From: VFMC01 sp040380855
Lineage (GTDB): Bacteria; Actinomycetota; Acidimicrobiia; Acidimicrobiales; Ilumatobacteraceae
Length of the DNA stretch: 64,000 nt
Reading direction: 5' to 3'
NCBI GenBank assembly: GCA_040380855.1
Contig: JBEIIG010000003.1
Location: forward strand, 70,394 to 134,393
Shown here: positions 26,737-35,040 of the stretch, in pieces
Layout: each line of letters begins with the position of its first letter
Numbering within the stretch: position 1 is the stretch's first letter
Notes under the pieces: model-generated
The model's input: only the letters and a program-made list of their open reading frames with translations
What the model was told of the DNA's origin: nothing
Database searches by the model: none
Position numbers and translations under genes: made by a program

Positions 26737-27651
26737 GTGGACCCCGAGCACGACGTCATCGTGGCGATCGACATCGGCAGCACCAAGATGGCTGCCGGGC
26801 TGATGACACCCCGTGGCGAGTTGGTCGATCGCACCCAGGTGCCGGTCGACCACACCCTCGACGACATGCAACTGTTCGACTCGCTCGCCGACATCGTGGA
26901 CGACATGGTCGAGCGGGCCACCGAGCACCATCATCTCCGGCCGCTCGTGATCGGCGTGGGCTCGGCGGGTCCGCTGGAAGGCGATGTCGACACCGTCTCG
27001 CCGCTGAACACCCCGGCGTGGCGCGGCTTCCCGCTGCGTCAGCACCTCGTCGACCGCTTCGGCCTGCCCGTGTTCGGCGACCTCGACGCGAAGTCGCTGG
27101 CACTGGCCGAGGGCTGGCTCGGCGCCGCGCAGGGCTCGTCGAACTTCATGGCGATGGTGGTGTCGACCGGGGTGGGTGGCGGCATCGTGCTGAACGGCCA
27201 ACTGCTCGACGGCGCCTCGGGCAACGCCGGGCACATCGGCCATGTGATCGTCGAGCCCAACGGTCGGCGGTGCGGGTGCGGGTCGCGCGGGTGCCTCGAG
27301 GCCGAGGCGTCGGGCCGGGCCATCGAGGCGATCACCGGTCGCCCGCCCACCGAACCGACCTACGAGATCATGCAACGCACCGGCGACCTGGTCGGCCGCG
27401 CCGTGGCGTCGGTGTGCAACCTGCTCGACCTCGATCTCGTCGTCGTGGGCGGTTCGGTCGCCCTGGGCTTCGGCGCCACGTTCTTCAACTCGGCACAGGC
27501 GGTGCTCGACCGCCACGCCCAACTCGACTTCAGCCGTGGGGCGCGCGTCACCCCGGCCCGCCTGGGCGACCGCGGGCCGCTCATCGGTGCCGGCGCCGTG
27601 GGGTTGCGCGGACTGCGTCGCACCGGTCGCCCCGCCCATCCGGGCCACTGA
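26737..27651 (+). CDS. ROK-family sugar kinase (glucokinase-like)
   Basis: This 304-residue protein has the phosphate loop VAIDIGSTKMAAGL, ROK motif GAGSGNAGHIGH-type (GASGNAGHIGHVIVEP) and the zinc-binding CGCGSRGCLEAEASG. The catalytic Asp is likely in FGDLDAKSLALAE. It lacks the N-terminal HTH of the ROK regulator at 5136, so it should be a kinase, most likely for glucose or N-acetylhexosamine. Start GTG 26737 lies 8 nt after TACCGT (26723-26728). Ung is divergent. Confidence 0.87.
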   Translation: MDPEHDVIVAIDIGSTKMAAGLMTPRGELVDRTQVPVDHTLDDMQLFDSLADIVDDMVERATEHHHLRPLVIGVGSAGPLEGDVDTVSPLNTPAWRGFPLRQHLVDRFGLPVFGDLDAKSLALAEGWLGAAQGSSNFMAMVVSTGVGGGIVLNGQLLDGASGNAGHIGHVIVEPNGRRCGCGSRGCLEAEASGRAIEAITGRPPTEPTYEIMQRTGDLVGRAVASVCNLLDLDLVVVGGSVALGFGATFFNSAQAVLDRHAQLDFSRGARVTPARLGDRGPLIGAGAVGLRGLRRTGRPAHPGH

Positions 27652-27676
27652 TGCGTTCCGGGCCACTGACGTGTTC
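27641..27676 (+). repeat. 18-bp direct repeat, two copies, across the ROK kinase stop
   Basis: CGGGCCACTGATGCGTTC at 27641-27658 is followed by a copy with two changes at 27659-27676. The first copy contains the ROK kinase stop codon. Confidence 0.75.
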
Positions 27677-27722
27677 CGGCACGCCGCGACACGCCGGGTG
27701 GTGCCCCGTCTAGCATCAGCCC

Positions 27723-29255
27723 ATGGCGACACTCATCACGTCTCTGCTGGCAGCCGATGCGACCAAGGGGGCGCAACCGGCGCTCGTCGACGACACGGGC
27801 ATCACCTCGTGGGCCGAACTCGACGACCGGGTGAACCGTCTCGTGCATCATCTCCGTGCTGCCGGGGTGCAGCCGGGCGAGCGCATCGCGCTGCTGTCGG
27901 GGAACCGTCGTGAGGTGTTCGAAGTGCTGATGGCGGTAGCGCACTCGGGCATCCAGGTGGTACCCATCAACTGGCACTTCGCGGCCGACGAGGTGGAGTA
28001 CGTCGTCGAGAACTCCGGCGCCGTGCTGCTGGTGGTCGATCCCGACTACGCCGCCAACGCCACCGGAGTGCAGGTGCCGGTGTTGTCGTTCGGCCCCGAC
28101 TACGAGGCCGCGCTGGCTGCGGCGAGTGCCGACGAACCCGCCGAGCAGACCATGGGTGGGGTGATGTTCTACACGTCGGGCACCACGGGCCGGCCCAAGG
28201 GGGTGCGCAACACGGCGTTCACCGGTGGGGTGCCGCCCGAGGTGTACCAACTGATGGCAGCCGGGATGGTGAACATCGGGTTCCCGGCGCACGGCCGAAC
28301 CCTGCTGTGCGGTCCGCACTACCACTCGGCGCAGTGGGCGTTCTCGTTCTTCCCGCTCATCGGTGGGTCGTCGATCGTCATGCAGCGGCGCTTCGTGCCC
28401 GAAGAGACACTCGACCTGATCGACCGTCATGCCATCACCAACGTGCACCTCGTACCCACCCAGTTCGTGCGCCTGCTGCGGGTCGACGATGCCCGTAAGG
28501 CGGCCTTCAGCGGCGAGTCGCTGCAGCTGGTGCTGCACGGCGCAGCTCCCTGTTCGCCTGCGGTGAAGCGCGAGATGATCGAGTGGTGGGGGCCGAAGGT
28601 GACCGAGTACTACGGCGCCACCGAAGGTGGTGTGGTGTCGATGATCGCGGCCGACGAGTGGCTCGAGCGACCGGGTTCGGTGGGCAAGCCGATGGCGAAC
28701 ATGATCGTGCGGATCGTGCCCGACGACGAACTGCCCGCCACCACCGACGACGGCCACGCGCAGGGCGTCATCCACGTACGCAACGCGATGGGCACCGATT
28801 TCGAGTACCTCGGCGACCCGGCCAAGACGGCCGAGGCGCATCGCGAGCCGGGCATGTTCACCCTCGGCGATGTGGGCTACCTCGACGACGAGGGCTACCT
28901 GTTCCTGTCCGACCGCAAGATCGACATGATCATCTCCGGCGGGGTGAACATCTACCCGGCCGAGATCGAAGGTGTGCTCGGTGGCCATCCGGCCGTGGTC
29001 GACGTGGCGGTGTTCGGCGTGCCCGACGAGGAGTTCGGCGAACAGGTGAAAGCAGCGCTGCAACTCGCCCCCACCGTCGAGTGGGGCCCGGAGGTCGAGG
29101 CCTCGGTCACGGCGCTCGCCCGCGAGAAGTTGGCCGGGTACAAGGTGCCGCGCAGCTACGACATCGTCGCCGCGATGCCGCGCAGTGAGGCCGGCAAGCT
29201 GCTGAAGCGCCAGCTCCGCGCGCCCTACTGGGACGGCGCCGGCCGCTCGATCTGA
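27723..29255 (+). CDS. Acyl-CoA synthetase (FadD-like, ANL superfamily)
   Basis: This 510-residue enzyme activates a carboxylic acid with ATP and CoA. ATP-binding motif YTSGTTGRPKG is near residue 153. YYGATEGG, GYLDDEGYLFLSDRKIDMIISGGVNIYPAEIE and the C-terminal lysine in SEAGKLLKRQLR complete the ANL set. The substrate could be a fatty or aromatic acid. TAGCAT at 27712-27717 lies 5 nt before ATG (leaderless). No partner gene lies beside it. Confidence 0.92.
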   Translation: MATLITSLLAADATKGAQPALVDDTGITSWAELDDRVNRLVHHLRAAGVQPGERIALLSGNRREVFEVLMAVAHSGIQVVPINWHFAADEVEYVVENSGAVLLVVDPDYAANATGVQVPVLSFGPDYEAALAAASADEPAEQTMGGVMFYTSGTTGRPKGVRNTAFTGGVPPEVYQLMAAGMVNIGFPAHGRTLLCGPHYHSAQWAFSFFPLIGGSSIVMQRRFVPEETLDLIDRHAITNVHLVPTQFVRLLRVDDARKAAFSGESLQLVLHGAAPCSPAVKREMIEWWGPKVTEYYGATEGGVVSMIAADEWLERPGSVGKPMANMIVRIVPDDELPATTDDGHAQGVIHVRNAMGTDFEYLGDPAKTAEAHREPGMFTLGDVGYLDDEGYLFLSDRKIDMIISGGVNIYPAEIEGVLGGHPAVVDVAVFGVPDEEFGEQVKAALQLAPTVEWGPEVEASVTALAREKLAGYKVPRSYDIVAAMPRSEAGKLLKRQLRAPYWDGAGRSI

Positions 29256-29264
29256 GTCCGGTTC

Positions 29265-29305
29265 ATCCGGCGAACGATCATCGGGCGAACGATCATCCGC
29301 CGAAC
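29265..29305 (+). repeat. 15-bp tandem repeat, about 2.7 copies
   Basis: ATCCGGCGAACGATC-like units lie immediately after the acyl-CoA synthetase stop and run into the end of the opposing membrane-protein gene. Confidence 0.75.
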
Positions 29306-30444
29306 TTGCGGTAGAACCACTCGGCCGGCCCGATGCCGAAGCGGTACTGCCACAGCGCCGCACCCGCAACGGCCAGTACCCAGTAGCCGAGCGCCAGCAC
29401 GACGGCCGTGTCGAGCCCGGTGGGGCGCACCCACTCGAAGCGGCCGACGACGAGGTTGAAGAACACGATGTGGCCGAGATACAGGCTGAGCGACGTCTGC
29501 CCTGCCAACTGCAGGATGCGCACCGGCAACGAACCACTGATGCGCTCGGCCGCTGCAGAGATGAGGCAGAACGCGGCCACCGAGGTGCCCAGGGTGCACA
29601 GCGTGTAGAACAGCGCCCGGTCGAACGGATGGGTCGACAGCACGGCGACGCGCAGTGGGCTGTCGGGTTCGCCCGGCTCCACCCAGTGGACGATCGCGTA
29701 GCTCGCGGCCGTGACGGCGATGCCGATGAGGGCCACGGGCAGATACCGCAGTCGAGGGATCGACCTGCCGAGCACCATGCCGGCGCACAGGAACGCCAGC
29801 CACGGCAGCAGGGGATGGGTGCCGTTCACGAAGGTGTCGAGCAGTAGGCCGCGCGGGCTGCGGTTGACGAACGTGTTCGGTGTGAACAGCCAGTCGGGGA
29901 AGCGGCCGTCGCGGAGCTGTACTGCGCCCCACCACTGCACCGCTGCCGCGCCGAGGGCGGCGGTGGCACCGATCACCACCAACCAGCGGCTGGCGAGGGT
30001 GAACAACAGCGCGCTGAGCATGAACATCGCGCCGTAGTAGGGCAGGATCGTGCCCGACCACACCCAGTCGATCACCGTGCCGGCGGCGTACAGCAGCAGA
30101 CCGCGGCGAAGGAGTTTCCAGCGGTCGGCGCTCACTGCGGCCCGGTCGGCGCTCAGGCGGCTGCGGTTGGTGAGCAACGTCACCCCGACACCGGCGACGA
30201 GTACGAACGTGGCGGCGAAGCGAGTCGACAGGGGTCCGGTCCACGGGTCGAACAGGCGCTTCACCCATCCGTCGCCCGGGCTGCTGAAGGCATCGACGGT
30301 GTTCAGGTAGCCGTGGTAGTTCATCAGCACCACCCCGATGAGGGCGATGGCGCGGGCGACATCGGGGCCGACCAGTCGCACTCGGGCGGTGCGCGGGTGC
30401 AGCGTGGTGCCGGGCGGCGCGGTCGTGATCGCGGACCGCGCCAT
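29293..30444 (-). CDS. Multi-pass membrane acyltransferase-like protein (DUF1624/DUF418 type)
   Basis: This 383-residue protein has about ten membrane segments. The N-terminal GPDVARAIALIGVVLMNYHGYL resembles the catalytic first segment of DUF1624/heparan-alpha-glucosaminide acetyltransferase-like proteins. The C-terminal LAGQTSLSLYLGHIVFFNLVV is typical of DUF418 proteins. The start overlaps the racemase-like gene's stop by one base (TGATG), so the two are coupled. GTG 30453 is an alternative start. The pair resembles the two halves of VanT (membrane acyltransferase domain plus racemase). Function is inferred only from that resemblance. Confidence 0.7.
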   Translation of the reverse strand: MARSAITTAPPGTTLHPRTARVRLVGPDVARAIALIGVVLMNYHGYLNTVDAFSSPGDGWVKRLFDPWTGPLSTRFAATFVLVAGVGVTLLTNRSRLSADRAAVSADRWKLLRRGLLLYAAGTVIDWVWSGTILPYYGAMFMLSALLFTLASRWLVVIGATAALGAAAVQWWGAVQLRDGRFPDWLFTPNTFVNRSPRGLLLDTFVNGTHPLLPWLAFLCAGMVLGRSIPRLRYLPVALIGIAVTAASYAIVHWVEPGEPDSPLRVAVLSTHPFDRALFYTLCTLGTSVAAFCLISAAAERISGSLPVRILQLAGQTSLSLYLGHIVFFNLVVGRFEWVRPTGLDTAVVLALGYWVLAVAGAALWQYRFGIGPAEWFYRKFGG

Positions 30445-31451
30445 CACCGCCACACCAGTTCGTCGACGAGGGTGGTGATGAGCGGTCGCTGCACATCGAC
30501 GAGATCGCCGATCGCCGGCACGGGTTCACCGGCGGGCACGAAGGCCATCGAGGTGTGCATGTGGGGCGCTTCGTGGAGCGCGAGGCGACGGCGGGCGAAG
30601 TGGAACGGACTGCTGCCGTCGGCGAGCGGCGCCACGCCGTGGGCCGAGCCGGCACCGATCATCACGAGCGTGCCGTCGGTGGGCACCGGCAGGCCCCGGT
30701 AGCCGGCTGGTGTCGCGGCGTCGACCTCGCGCCGGTCGAGTACGTCGGCACCGAGGTGCAGCATCGACTTGTCGCCGTGCCACAGCGCCGTGCCGAGGCG
30801 CAGTTCGAACCGACGGTGCGGGTGGGCGGCGACCAGCGCGGCGAACGCGGCGGTGTCGAGGTGGCTCGTCGACAGCGGAACCGAGGGGTCGAGCCGGCCT
30901 GAACCGTCGAGACTGTCGAGACTGTCGAGTTCCTCGAGCCACGCCGTGATCGCATCGACCACGTCGCGACTGGTGTACGCACCTGTCACCAGCGGCGGAT
31001 GGAACAGGGCGCGACGCACTTCGAGACCGCTCGCGCGCACGTGGTCGACGAGCGACGCCAGTTCGGCCGGCTCGGCTCCGTAGCGGCGCATCGCCGAGGC
31101 GAGCTTCACGTTCACCGCGCCGCGCCACCCGGCGTCGACGAGAGCATCGACATGAGCGTGGCTGCCGACCGTGAGCACGATGTTCCCCGGCAGCGGCGGG
31201 CGGGCAGCGGCCGCGAGCACCGGGGTGAGCACCACGATCTCGTGGAAGCGATCCGCACCGATGTCGTGCACCTCGTGCACGGTTCCCACCGCGATCGAGC
31301 GGGCGAACCCGGCGGCGACATCGGCGAGCTGCGCACGCCCGAAGCCGTAACCGTTGCCCTTCACCACCGGCACCAGCCCGGGCACCGCCGCGGTGAGTTC
31401 GTGGAGATGGGCTCGCCAGGCGTCTTCGGCAACGGTCAAGCGCAGCGTCAT
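30444..31451 (-). CDS. Alanine-racemase-fold PLP protein, possibly lacking the second catalytic base
   Basis: This 335-residue protein has VVKGNGYGFG, equivalent to the Alr PLP-lysine motif, with Lys31 as the Schiff-base lysine. A (beta/alpha)8 barrel pattern follows. In Alr the second base is a tyrosine in a G-Y-(A/G)-D-G-Y segment. Here the matching region reads MIGAGSAHGVAP and shows no tyrosine. It could be a divergent racemase, another fold-type III enzyme, or a PLP carrier. ATG 31451 has a minus-strand TACGGT 9 nt upstream (31461-31466). Coupled to the membrane acyltransferase-like gene. Confidence 0.7.
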   Translation of the reverse strand: MTLRLTVAEDAWRAHLHELTAAVPGLVPVVKGNGYGFGRAQLADVAAGFARSIAVGTVHEVHDIGADRFHEIVVLTPVLAAAARPPLPGNIVLTVGSHAHVDALVDAGWRGAVNVKLASAMRRYGAEPAELASLVDHVRASGLEVRRALFHPPLVTGAYTSRDVVDAITAWLEELDSLDSLDGSGRLDPSVPLSTSHLDTAAFAALVAAHPHRRFELRLGTALWHGDKSMLHLGADVLDRREVDAATPAGYRGLPVPTDGTLVMIGAGSAHGVAPLADGSSPFHFARRRLALHEAPHMHTSMAFVPAGEPVPAIGDLVDVQRPLITTLVDELVWR

Positions 31452-31508
31452 CGGAGGGTCACCGTACTCCGCAGCAGGTCGGACTCTCCGGACAGGCCGA
31501 AAGTCGAC

Positions 31509-31536
31509 TTGTCTGATCGGGATTACCCCCTATCCT
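31509..31536 (+). promoter_or_regulatory. Promoter TTGTCT-N16-TATCCT, leaderless
   Basis: The -35 candidate is at 31509-31514 and the -10 at 31531-31536. ATG 31543 begins 6 nt later, so the transcript should start at or next to the start codon. Confidence 0.6.
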
Positions 31537-31542
31537 GCACCC

Positions 31543-32052
31543 ATGGGTCTTCGCCGCCATCTCACCTTCCCCAATCCGGTCAACGAGACCTCGGCCCGGT
31601 TGGTCGCCTTCGGCGTGGTGCTGATGGGCATCACGTTCCTCGTGTTCCGCCAGTGGTGGCTGCTCGTGCCGCTGGCGTTCGGCTTCCTCGCCCGGGTGCT
31701 GGCCGGCCCGCGCTTCAGTCCGCTCGGTCGGCTGGTCACCGAGGTCGTCACGCCCCGGTTGCGCGTCGACCACCGGTTCGTGCCCGGCCCGCCCAAGCGG
31801 TTCGCGCAGGGCATCGGCCTGGTGTTCAGCGGTGGCGCGCTGCTGGCGTGGGCACTGGGCGCGCCGGTGGTGTCGGTGGTGCTCATCGCCGGCCTCGTGG
31901 TGGCGGCATCGCTCGAAGCCTTCGCCGGGGTGTGCCTCGGCTGCATCATCTTCGGCTACTTGATGCGCTGGGGTGTCATCCCCGAGACGGTGTGCGAGTC
32001 GTGCAACGACATCCGCGCCCACCTCGAGGCCAAAGCCACCGTGTCGGCCTGA
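31543..32052 (+). CDS. DUF4395 membrane protein
   Basis: This 169-residue protein opens with FPNPVNETSARLVAFGVVL, the DUF4395 signature, and has four membrane segments. Near the C-terminus it has CLGCIIF and ESCNDI cysteine motifs that are typical of the family. DUF4395 proteins often lie near thioredoxin or sulfurtransferase genes, but none is here. Role unknown. Leaderless start; divergent from the racemase-like gene. Confidence 0.85.
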   Translation: MGLRRHLTFPNPVNETSARLVAFGVVLMGITFLVFRQWWLLVPLAFGFLARVLAGPRFSPLGRLVTEVVTPRLRVDHRFVPGPPKRFAQGIGLVFSGGALLAWALGAPVVSVVLIAGLVVAASLEAFAGVCLGCIIFGYLMRWGVIPETVCESCNDIRAHLEAKATVSA

Positions 32053-32056
32053 CCCG

Positions 32057-32126
32057 GGCTGGAACGGGTCGGCTGGAACGGGTCGGCTGGAACGGGTCGG
32101 CTGAAACGGGTCGGCCGAAACGGGTC
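32057..32126 (+). repeat. 14-bp tandem repeat, five copies
   Basis: GGCTGGAACGGGTC repeats exactly three times, then twice with small changes (GGCTGAAACGGGTC, GGCCGAAACGGGTC). It fills the space between the DUF4395 stop and the mftF stop. A 14-bp unit would break a reading frame, and here it is non-coding. Confidence 0.95.
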
Positions 32127-32129
32127 AGG

Positions 32130-33518
32130 TCACCGGGGTGGCCAGGCCTCGAACGACGGCAGTAGTGCACCTGCCTGCCGATCGGCCCATGCTCCGGCCC
32201 ACACCCCGGCGCCGTAGGCGACGTCGTCGGCCAGGCGCAGTGCGGCGTAACGCACCGGATCGAGTGGTGCACCAGCGCGGCGCCCGTCGTCGTGGTGCGT
32301 TGAGTCGTCGGCGTGCGGTCGGTCGTCGCGCCATGAGGCGGCCACGGTCACCAGGGCGGCAACCAGCGCGGTGCGGCGGGCCCGGCGCGAGCACAGCGCC
32401 GCCAGCACGGCGGCAGGCCACCAGGCACGGGTGATGGTGCTCGCCAGCAGTCGCCCGGCGTAGAGGTGGCCGAGGCCGGCGAGGCGGATGCTCTCGCGTG
32501 CGGGCACGGCCGGCATCTTGCGAACCAGGGCCAGTGTGGTGCCGGCGGCGACGAGCGCCCCGACGCCGGGAAGGCCGCACAGGGCGGGCACCCATGCCGC
32601 GGCACTCCAACCGCTCATCCGCACCGGAGCCAGTGCACCGGGGTGCCGGGTGGCGAGCGGAGCGGCCGAGGTGCCGTAGCGATAGCGCTGGGCCAGCCAC
32701 TCGCGCCACGAGCCGCGGGTGTCGTGATGGGCGTGCACGGCGGGTTCGTAGCGGCACCGCCAGCCGGCTTCGTGCAGCCGCCACACCAGGTCGACGTCTT
32801 CGCCGTAGCGCAGCGAGGGATCGAACCCGCCGACGGCTCGCACTGCGTCGGCCCGGCACACGAGCACCGCGGCGGGCACGTAGCTCACCCGCGTCGTCGG
32901 GGCCACGCGGGCCGGTTCGGGGCCGAGGTCGAGTGGCGAGTGCATCTGCTCGTAGCGGGCGAGTGTGCCGGTGGCATCGGGGCGCCCGAGCACGCGTGGT
33001 GCCACCAGTGCCACGCGTGGGTCGTCGAGATGTCGGGCGAGGGCGAGCAGATCGGCCTCGTCGATGTCGACATCGGCATCGACGAACGCCACGTACGGCG
33101 TGGTCACCGCGATCAGCCCGGCGATACGGGCTGCCGCCGGCCCACCGTTCACCGCGAGGCGGATCGTCTCGGCGCCATCCACCTGCAGCGGTAGGCGGCT
33201 GCCGTCATCGACCACCACCGTGCGGCACCGTTGCGGACGCAGGTGCGGCAGGGTGTCCAGGGTGGGGATCACCACGGTGAGCAGCGAGGGCTCGACCGGT
33301 TCGAGGTCGACCACCGGGTGGATGGCGCCGGCATCGAGCAGTCGATCGGTGAGCGGTTCGTGCCCGGCCGGGGGCTCGACGCCTCGTTCGATCGCCTCGA
33401 CCACGCGCACGCCACCGGCTCCCAGGGTGAAGACACGCAACGGTGAGCCAGCGATCAGCACCCGGCCGGCGTCGGGTCGCCGTGCGCTCGAGTCGAGGCG
33501 GAAGCGGCGACTGCTCAC
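32130..33518 (-). CDS. mftF: Mycofactocin glycosyltransferase MftF
   Basis: This 462-residue family 2 glycosyltransferase has SLLTVVIPT, VVVDDGSRLPL, VAFVDADVDIDEADLLALA (DxD-type), a YVPAAVLVCRADAVRAVGGFD segment, and GEDVDLVWRLHEAGW with the catalytic ED. Hydrophobic C-terminal segments and the end ADDVAYGAGVWAGAW match MftF. It decorates premycofactocin with an oligoglucose chain. Start GTG 33518 lies 7 bp after the mftE stop, with no evident Shine-Dalgarno, so coupling to mftE is likely. mftA, mftB, mftC and mftD are not in this window. Confidence 0.88.
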   Translation of the reverse strand: MSSRRFRLDSSARRPDAGRVLIAGSPLRVFTLGAGGVRVVEAIERGVEPPAGHEPLTDRLLDAGAIHPVVDLEPVEPSLLTVVIPTLDTLPHLRPQRCRTVVVDDGSRLPLQVDGAETIRLAVNGGPAAARIAGLIAVTTPYVAFVDADVDIDEADLLALARHLDDPRVALVAPRVLGRPDATGTLARYEQMHSPLDLGPEPARVAPTTRVSYVPAAVLVCRADAVRAVGGFDPSLRYGEDVDLVWRLHEAGWRCRYEPAVHAHHDTRGSWREWLAQRYRYGTSAAPLATRHPGALAPVRMSGWSAAAWVPALCGLPGVGALVAAGTTLALVRKMPAVPARESIRLAGLGHLYAGRLLASTITRAWWPAAVLAALCSRRARRTALVAALVTVAASWRDDRPHADDSTHHDDGRRAGAPLDPVRYAALRLADDVAYGAGVWAGAWADRQAGALLPSFEAWPPR

Positions 33519-33525
33519 GGAGGGG

Positions 33526-34215
33526 TCAGGCCCACCAGTCGTCGACCGCGGCGACGAGGTCGATCGTCAACCGGGTGAGCAGCGACCGACCATGGGCTGC
33601 CGTGGCACCGTCGGGATCGCCGAGCACGCCGTTGGGGCTGACTGCGCGGACACCCCCCAGACGGATCGCGGCGATCAGGTCGCCGATCGGTTCGAGCCTG
33701 CCCTGCTCGGCACGGTCGCGGCGGACCAACTCGGGAGCGAGTGCCAGGATGAGCGAGGTCTCGGCATGCCCGGCGTGCGCATCACCGCCCGAGATGTGTG
33801 GCCACCAGGCGAACACCCGCCGTTGTTCGGCCGTGAGAATCGACACGGCACGCCGCACCGGCTCGGCGTTGCCGCCATGGCCGTTCACCAGCACTATCCC
33901 GGCGCTCCAGTCGGCCGAGCGCACCAACTCGATGATCATCCGCTCGACCACCTCGTTGCCGAACGACAGGGTGCCCGCGAATCCGGCGTGCTCGCCACTC
34001 GCCGAGATCGTGATCGGCGGTGTGACCACCACCTCGCCGGGGTCGAACGATTGCACCAGGCCGTTGGCCAGCGCCACAGCGATGCGCGTATCGGTGTCGA
34101 GTGGCAGGTGCGGACCGTGTTGCTCGCACGAGCCGACGGGCACTGCCAGCAGCGGCCGACGCGTGCGGTGGTGCAGTTCGGGCCAGGTGAGTTCGCCGAG
34201 CTGATCAGCCGCCAT
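33526..34215 (-). CDS. mftE: Mycofactocin precursor peptide peptidase MftE (creatininase family)
   Basis: This 229-residue enzyme has creatininase-type metal ligands in VPVGSCEQHGPHLPLDTDT, VNGHGGN and GDAHAGHAETS. MftE trims the MftC-modified precursor peptide to release the C-terminal Val-Tyr-derived moiety, the core of mycofactocin. Assignment to MftE rather than creatininase rests on SCEQHGPHLPLDTDTRIA and on the adjacent mftF. The start is ATG 34215, 11 bp inside the TetR gene. The same frame is open upstream through the 15-bp repeat, reading (PRPAV)n, which I regard as non-coding. Confidence 0.88.
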   Translation of the reverse strand: MAADQLGELTWPELHHRTRRPLLAVPVGSCEQHGPHLPLDTDTRIAVALANGLVQSFDPGEVVVTPPITISASGEHAGFAGTLSFGNEVVERMIIELVRSADWSAGIVLVNGHGGNAEPVRRAVSILTAEQRRVFAWWPHISGGDAHAGHAETSLILALAPELVRRDRAEQGRLEPIGDLIAAIRLGGVRAVSPNGVLGDPDGATAAHGRSLLTRLTIDLVAAVDDWWA

Positions 34216-34861
34216 AGCGGGCCTCGGAACTGCGGGCCTCGGAACTGCGGGCCTCGGAACTGCGGGCCTCGGAACTGCGGGCCTCGGAAGCGAGGCCACG
34301 GGCCACCACCACCAGCATCTGTTCGTACACCCGCTTCCAGTCGACCTGGGGTGGACCCACCGATTTCAGTTCGAGGCTCATCGACCCGTGGCACGCCGCC
34401 CAGATGGTGGCGGCGGTGTGCAGGCTGTCGGTAGGGGCGAACACCCCTGCCTGCACCGCACGCTCCACCCTCGCCCCCAACAGTTCGAGGGTGCCGGTGG
34501 CTGCCACCAGCGTCTCGTCGCGGGGCTCGAACTCGGGCACGGCACGGTCGAACATGACGGCGTAGTAGGTGGTGTGTTCGAGCGCGAACTGGCGGTACGC
34601 GAGCCCGCACTGCAGCAGATCGCCGAGCGGGTCGTCGGTGGTGGGCACCGCGTTCATCGCGTCGGCGAGCCGCCGGAACCCCTCGAGGTAGAGCTGTTCG
34701 ACCAGGCCGTCCTTGCCGCCGAAGCGCGAATAGACGTTGATCGTGCTGAGGCCGGCCTCGTGGGCGATGCGGCGCACCGTGAGTGCATTCGGGCCCTCGG
34801 CTGCGAGGACGTCGCCGGCGGCCCGCAACAGTGCCTCGCTCACCTCGTCGACCCGGGCCAT
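34205..34861 (-). CDS. TetR-family regulator with repeat-extended C-terminus
   Basis: This 218-residue protein has an N-terminal TetR HTH (NALTVRRIAHEAGLSTINVYSRFGGKDGLVEQLY) and a ligand domain resembling the WHG type (AYRQFALEHTTYYAVMFDRA). It ends in EARSS repeats encoded by five 15-bp units. It does not look like the MftR regulator usually found with mft genes, whose HTH differs. It overlaps mftE by 11 bp, so it is translationally coupled and probably autoregulates the mftE-mftF unit. ATG 34861 lies 6 nt after a minus-strand TATCGT (34868-34873). Confidence 0.85.
   Translation of the reverse strand: MARVDEVSEALLRAAGDVLAAEGPNALTVRRIAHEAGLSTINVYSRFGGKDGLVEQLYLEGFRRLADAMNAVPTTDDPLGDLLQCGLAYRQFALEHTTYYAVMFDRAVPEFEPRDETLVAATGTLELLGARVERAVQAGVFAPTDSLHTAATIWAACHGSMSLELKSVGPPQVDWKRVYEQMLVVVARGLASEARSSEARSSEARSSEARSSEARYGG
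34218..34292 (-). repeat. 15-bp tandem repeat, five copies, at TetR 3' end and mftE 5' edge
   Basis: CGGGCCTCGGAACTG (plus strand) is repeated four times exactly and once diverged. It encodes EARSS units at the TetR C-terminus and ends only 2 bp upstream of the mftE ATG, where a ribosome binding site would lie. Confidence 0.95.
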
Positions 34862-34931
34862 ACGGCAACGATAGTGGTGGCGGGTCGGCTCCGGCCGGTG
34901 TGCCCGTCGGTCCGTCGGTCGGTCGGCTCGC

Positions 34932-35040
34932 GCGGCGTGATGACCCGTCGGGCCAGATCACCGGTCAGGCGGGATCACCGGTCGGGCGGGATGACCGGTC
35001 GGGCGGGATCACCGGTCGGTCGGGATCACCGGTCAGGCGA
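34932..35040 (+). repeat. 17-bp tandem repeat, about six copies
   Basis: Units such as CGGGCGGGATCACCGGT (35000-35016) repeat from about 34932, becoming less exact upstream, and run over the etfB stop codon (35033-35035). The 171-bp gap between etfB and the TetR gene is mostly this repeat plus the TetR -10. The units are contiguous, unlike a CRISPR. Confidence 0.9.

Noticed and set aside
34205..34861. TetR gene as the mycofactocin regulator MftR.
   Set aside because: Its HTH and ligand domain (STINVYSRFGGKDGLVE) resemble WHG-type TetR proteins, not the usual MftR pattern.
34932..35040. Possible CRISPR array.
   Set aside because: The 17-bp units are directly adjacent with no spacers and no cas genes are in the window. 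It is a simple tandem repeat.
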